From NCBI GenBank assembly GCA_004794655.1, contig SMMW01000588.1, forward strand, positions 1 through 64,000: DNA of 64,000 bases. The letters run 5' to 3'. Made by a program: the position numbers and the translations under genes. This document shows, one piece after another, positions 60,523 to 64,000 of this stretch. Position 1 is the stretch's first letter; each line of letters starts with the position of its first letter. The DNA comes from Marisa cornuarietis. Its lineage: Eukaryota > Mollusca > Gastropoda > Architaenioglossa > Ampullariidae. Below the pieces are notes generated by a model. The model worked only from the letters and a program-made list of their open reading frames with translations, had not been told where the DNA came from and did not search any database.

Positions 60523-60605
60523 CTTATAATAATAATAATAAATGATTTTTATAGCGCATATTCACACTCATAGAGAGCATGCTCTTAGTGCTTAAAACAA
60601 GGTGG
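60523..60605 (-). repeat. LINE/SINE 3'-tail fragment
   Basis: On the minus strand ATGCGCTATAAAAATCATT is followed by an (ATT)n tail at 60525-60540, similar in layout to the ends at 4785 and 20370. A (GGT)n run at 60600-60619 adjoins it. Confidence 0.5.
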
Positions 60606-60826
60606 TGGTGGTGGTGGTCTCTTTGTTGGACAAGTGTGTGAGCACCGGTTACACTAGCGGACCTTCTTGCGACATAGAACAGCGACGGTTGCTGGGATAC
60701 ACCTTCCCTCTGGAGACTCTCCCGTCACCCGTAGATCCACAGCTGATTAAAGAAAAAAAGATGTTAGACCAAGTCTGCTCTTGTGGTCGATGCCAGTCAA
60801 GGCGTTGGGATAACTAGCAGCCCCAC

Positions 60827-60904
60827 AGAAGGTACGATGCCAGCAGCTCCACTTAAAGCAAACAACACGAACGTCTGATCGAAAATGCCTGAACTGTTGT
60901 CACG
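60827..60904 (-). CDS. candidate exon 2 of a multi-pass membrane protein
   Basis: After an acceptor-like TAATGCAG (exon starts 60904) the phase-0 frame reads RDNSSGIFDQTFVLFALSGA and stays hydrophobic, with a sequon NSS before a membrane-helix-like stretch. The donor is unclear: TTCT|GTGGGG at 60827 is weak, and the frame runs on to a TGA. It joins in phase with the exon ending at 61356. Confidence 0.3.
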
Positions 60905-61355
60905 CTGCATTATACATGAGCAAGTTTGACATTGTGTGCAATAATGAAATCTTGTACAACTCGATCGGCGCTTTTGACGAGAAACAACCAACCTCACCAA
61001 GAGTTAAACCTGGCCTTTACAACTTTGTAACAACCATACAAAGATCGTGCAATCAGCTTTCACAACTACATACTTATTTGCAGTTTTGATTGATACGATC
61101 GTAAATTATTACTTAAGGAATAAGAAACTTGAAGCCACGTGTTATTAATAAACAGTTAAAAAATAAAAATTCACGAATATACTGAAGTGACCTTGCGTCT
61201 CCTTTAATCTTTAACAAGCTTGAAACTCGATACGAATCTCAGGTTACCACACTTTATTGCAACGTAAGCCTGCATCGCCACAGGTTTCAATTTTCCTCAG
61301 ACACTCTTTGATGATGTTCACGTTCGAATGAGAAAAGCAGGAAACCATAACTCAC

Positions 61356-61564
61356 ACCGCAGCCGCTAGAGAAGGTCTGTTCCAGTCGCGCCGATGAAAA
61401 ATTAATGTCCAGAAGTGGGATGAGGGAACAAAAAATCCGACCGGTTATCGCTTTCTGTCGCTGCGCAACAAAGAGACCCCTCTTCGGAACGATGCTGGCT
61501 AACATATGCTCTATGTGTGAGATCACAGCGATGATATAGAGAAGCAGGATGGCGGCCACTGTGT
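61356..61564 (-). CDS. candidate exon 1 (internal) of a multi-pass membrane protein
   Basis: A 209-bp minus-strand segment starts after ATCATGCAG (61564) and ends GCGGT|GTGAGT (GT at plus 61355-61354). Its only long frame encodes 69 residues with a strong membrane helix, VAAILLLYIIAVISHIEHM, then a loop ending SSGCG. The frame has no ATG start (it opens GTG), consistent with an internal exon. Together with 60904-60827 and 60393-60313 it suggests a three- or four-helix membrane protein. No family is recognised, and a claudin- or tetraspanin-like protein cannot be claimed. Confidence 0.35.
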
Positions 61565-61569
61565 CTGCA

Positions 61570-62117
61570 TGATTCGTTGATCCCTCCCCTCCCTCGCCCT
61601 ATCCTCCATTGTGGAGATGATCGACGATAAAGTGCTCTCTACTTTGTGAGCTCTTTCGAGTCTTTGGAGACCTCAGCCAGCCATGTTTTATCAGCCGTGG
61701 CCAGAACCTTTTCGCTGGCTTCGAGTGGACGGGAGCTTTAGCCGATTACAGGTCAAGCCGAGGTCACAACCCGGCCTCATTTCGATCCCCAGCCGCATCT
61801 GTACAACTCGTCAGCTAAAACGCATTTAATTTTTATAAGGACGGAATGTAAAAAACATCGCTGTTTGACCAGTATCTATTCCACGTGTCTCATTTGACGA
61901 ACTGGACTGTGCAAGATATGCTCTAATCAATTCCTATTTTGAACAGACCACGTGGCAGTTAAACAATTAAATTCTTTCGCCCACCCGACTTCCGTGTTTT
62001 AGAAAAGCACATGATACTAGACATAAGACTTAAATCCAAGTTACCCCTCAAAGAGTTTACTGACATTCACGTAGGAAGGAATGTTTCAAGCCCAAATCAA
62101 CATTTTCATTCTTAATT
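61570..62117. other. no gene assigned
   Basis: No supported coding sequence. Confidence 0.4.
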
Positions 62118-62565
62118 TGCTAACTCTTATTTTAAAAATTATTGATTCCATGAATGTCGTTCGCCTTTACATCAAATTGCCCGTCACGTCAAATAAACTC
62201 CTTTAAGCTGTTTTTAGTGAAAAGGTAGAGTGTCCATGGATTTGACTTCTGTTTGCCATTTGTGGGCGTTTTTTCCTCTGATTTGTGTCCTTCCTTTTAT
62301 GGCTTCAAAGTCAGGTGTGCTGAATGAGCACTTAAGCCTGTTTAATCCATCTGTTCTGCTCATGAATACCAGACTTTGTCATTTATAGATTTTTACTTCG
62401 AGTTTTATGCGTCCACGGTACACTGAAAGGAAATCGTGATTGTGTCTTTTTTTTATTTTTACAATTTTTATAACTGGTTGCTAAATATTTCTTATTTTAT
62501 AATGCTGTTTGCCTTCATATTAAACTGCCCGTGCTGTTAAATAAACTCCTGAAGTTGTTGCTAAA
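62118..62565 (+). repeat. pair of direct repeats 348 bp apart
   Basis: 62118-62218 and 62480-62565 share, with divergence, TTTGCC/TTCGCC, TGCCCGT and AAATAAACTCCT words in order. They may be two copies of an element end or a local duplication. Confidence 0.6.
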
Positions 62566-62572
62566 ACTGAAC

Positions 62573-62638
62573 GTTGAGACAACAGAGCTCACATGGTATG
62601 GATCTGTTGAGACAAAAGAACTCACATGGTATGGATCA
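62573..62638 (+). repeat. 33-bp tandem duplication
   Basis: Two 33-bp units start GTTGAGACAA and end TCACATGGTATGGATC with three or so differences. The overlapping frame repeats VET-ELTWYGS, but coding status is not supported. Confidence 0.9.
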
Positions 62639-62639
62639 A

Positions 62640-63015
62640 CAAAATGCTGCCAGAAATACGACCAAATGCAATTCGTAACATGTTATAAAATCCGATTTTT
62701 CGGTAAGGGAGAAAAAGAGCAGGAAGGCTTAAGCTTTCTTTCCTATTTCGTGAGTCGGTCCTTGCAGATAAAACCTCCATCCATTTCGGAGACGCCCGTA
62801 TTTCACTTGTTCACTGAGTTGGTCTCAGTCACAGACACATCTATAACCGGTCGTACATCGCACCTGCACTTCAAATTTTGTTAACCTCCAGAATAACAGA
62901 CTTTTAATCAGTTTTGCTGTACATGACTTGGTTGAGAAATTTGATGTCTGAGGCCTGAAAACTGGTTAAAGGGTCGTTGTGTGAAAATAATAACTGTCCT
63001 TTATCATCTTGGTTC
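62640..63015. other. no gene assigned
   Basis: A frame running to 62884 opens without ATG and shows no domain. It is not called. Confidence 0.4.
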
Positions 63016-63245
63016 AAGATAAAAATATAACATTACAATAACTGGCTTATAACTGAAGATTGCGAAGACGACAGTGGGTGAAGTTTGTTTTTTATAATTG
63101 CTACTCTGAGATAAACATTAGACCAAGAAACCTATACATTTTTGGAAAAGAGAAAACTTGAACTTTGCAATAAAAAGTGATGAAAATCGCCTTGCCCGTG
63201 CTACCCGGAAAAGCCACGATCGTGGCTTGTCGAACCAAGAGGTTA
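63016..63245 (+). repeat. dispersed repeat A, copy 2
   Basis: Partner of 47584-47814, same orientation, with the perfect palindrome GCCACGATCGTGGC at 63213-63226 and a GGTTAA end. Confidence 0.8.
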
Positions 63246-63580
63246 AACAGCCGAGGGAATTTGGTCAGTTTCTTTTCACTGCATTTCCTACGTTACGGAT
63301 GAAACGTGAGTGTGGTTTTATGATCGATGTGCGCTGTATTTCCACGACCAACATCATAAAGTCCAAGTCTTAAGTCTAATCAGCTTCGAGGAGACCATCT
63401 ATAATACGCGCACTGAATCTGTAGTTTGCAGGCTTCGGTCGTACTTTGCATGTGGACGTCTTTTGTTTTACACCCTGAAAGTTAAGCAAAGAAGCAGATG
63501 ACATATAGTACCAGATCTGCCTAAGAAATAACTTTAAATTTGTAGATTATGGATATCAGATAAGAACAAAAACCACTTAC

Positions 63581-63622
63581 GTGTTCCTTCGTGCAAAGAA
63601 GGAGAATGCCGAAGGAGCTCAT
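63581..63622 (-). CDS. possible short first exon with ATG
   Basis: ATG at 63622 (minus strand, context CGCCATGAG) is followed by 14 codons, MSSFGILLLCTKEH, ending at a perfect donor AACAC|GTAAGT (GT at plus 63580-63579), in phase 0. The hydrophobic start could be a signal peptide. It does not join in phase with the exon candidate starting at 61564, so its partner is unknown. Confidence 0.25.
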
Positions 63623-63726
63623 GGCGAATAAACGGAATGGTAAATAGTCTTACAATATTCCCGTGTTTCTCGTCCATTGGCCCCGGAAAACTGTGCAGCT
63701 GGGTGACAGATCACAGAATACTGCGT

Positions 63727-63798
63727 CAGACATCAGGCATTTTTATTCATTTCTCCATATCCTTCAAGAGGTGAATGAATAAAAATGTCTGATGTCTG
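63727..63798. repeat. 25-bp perfect-type hairpin
   Basis: Arms 63727-63751 and 63774-63798 are reverse complements with one mismatch (CAGACATCAG...CATTTTTATTCATT), separated by 22 bp. It may be a small MITE relic or a structured RNA; neither is supported further. Confidence 0.85.
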
Positions 63799-64000
63799 CA
63801 AGGAGAATGTTACGTTCACTCGCCAGTCACTTAAAAAGAAAAACACACGCAGCTCACGAGCCCCCTCACCTGTTTTTTTCCCCGAACGAAGGTTTTGACG
63901 ACGCGTAGAAAAGAATAACAAGATAAGGATTTAATTAACATAAAAGTTATGTAAAAAATATACATGACAAAAAGTTAGTATTGTTTTAATTAAGTGATAA

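Noticed and set aside
1..64000. CRISPR arrays, operons, ribosome binding sites, bacterial terminators
   Set aside because: The window is clearly animal nuclear DNA with spliced genes and retroelements; the tandem repeats are microsatellites or minisatellites without spacer structure.

Overview
This is a eukaryotic, animal nuclear window. It is AT-rich, gene-poor and packed with repeats. The few convincing genes have GT-AG introns. The repeats are non-LTR retrotransposon pieces with microsatellite 3' tails, tRNA-derived SINEs, hAT and piggyBac elements, several small inverted-repeat (MITE-like) elements and many (CA)n, (GAT)n, (GTTT)n and (GAAA)n tracts. No operons, bacterial-style genes, CRISPR arrays or rRNA were seen. 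The repeat mix and gene styles fit a lophotrochozoan, most likely a gastropod mollusc, but this is inference and no single marker proves it.

Layout. 1-5.2 kb: a CA-rich microsatellite, a possible first exon with a donor near 1415, a 43-bp minisatellite that runs into the acceptor of a coding exon (2778-2974, + strand), and the 3' end of a LINE (- strand). 5.2-13.6 kb: mostly unassigned, with a 5'-truncated RTE-like LINE (10079-10966) and a doubtful small Cys-rich secreted-type ORF (12595-12813). 13.6-17.8 kb: the largest coding block, one 4.1-kb exon (- strand) holding the C-terminal 1355 residues of a single-pass membrane protein with a very long disordered cytoplasmic tail. 17.8-23.3 kb: a telomere-like repeat element, a long fold-back element and unassigned DNA. 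23.3-26.1 kb: a decayed RTE-like LINE interrupted by a CR1/L2-like LINE. 27.8-33 kb: a 4974-bp hAT transposon with perfect 14-bp terminal repeats and a perfect 8-bp target duplication, inserted into a SINE. 34.2-37.7 kb: two further LINE copies (- strand). 38.0-38.9 kb: an internally deleted piggyBac. 41.0-42.5 kb: a complete two-exon GT31 glycosyltransferase gene (+ strand). 43.6-53.9 kb: SINEs, MITEs, paired dispersed repeats and a second copy of the telomere-like element. 54.5-55.0 kb: a likely small gene (- strand) followed by a 580-bp (GAAA)n tract. 56-64 kb: mostly unassigned, with exon-like segments of a possible multi-pass membrane protein (- strand, about 61.56-60.31 kb) and a short possible first exon at 63.6 kb.

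The host genes seen (the glycosyltransferase, the membrane protein and the small 54.5-kb gene) share no evident pathway. The dominant biology is mobile-element turnover: nested insertions, elements seeding microsatellites, and paired inverted repeats. The items most worth follow-up are the telomere-like core shared by two loci but flanked by different inverted arms, the repeated Trp-Pro motifs in the membrane protein tail, and the minisatellite whose units resemble the adjacent 3' splice site.
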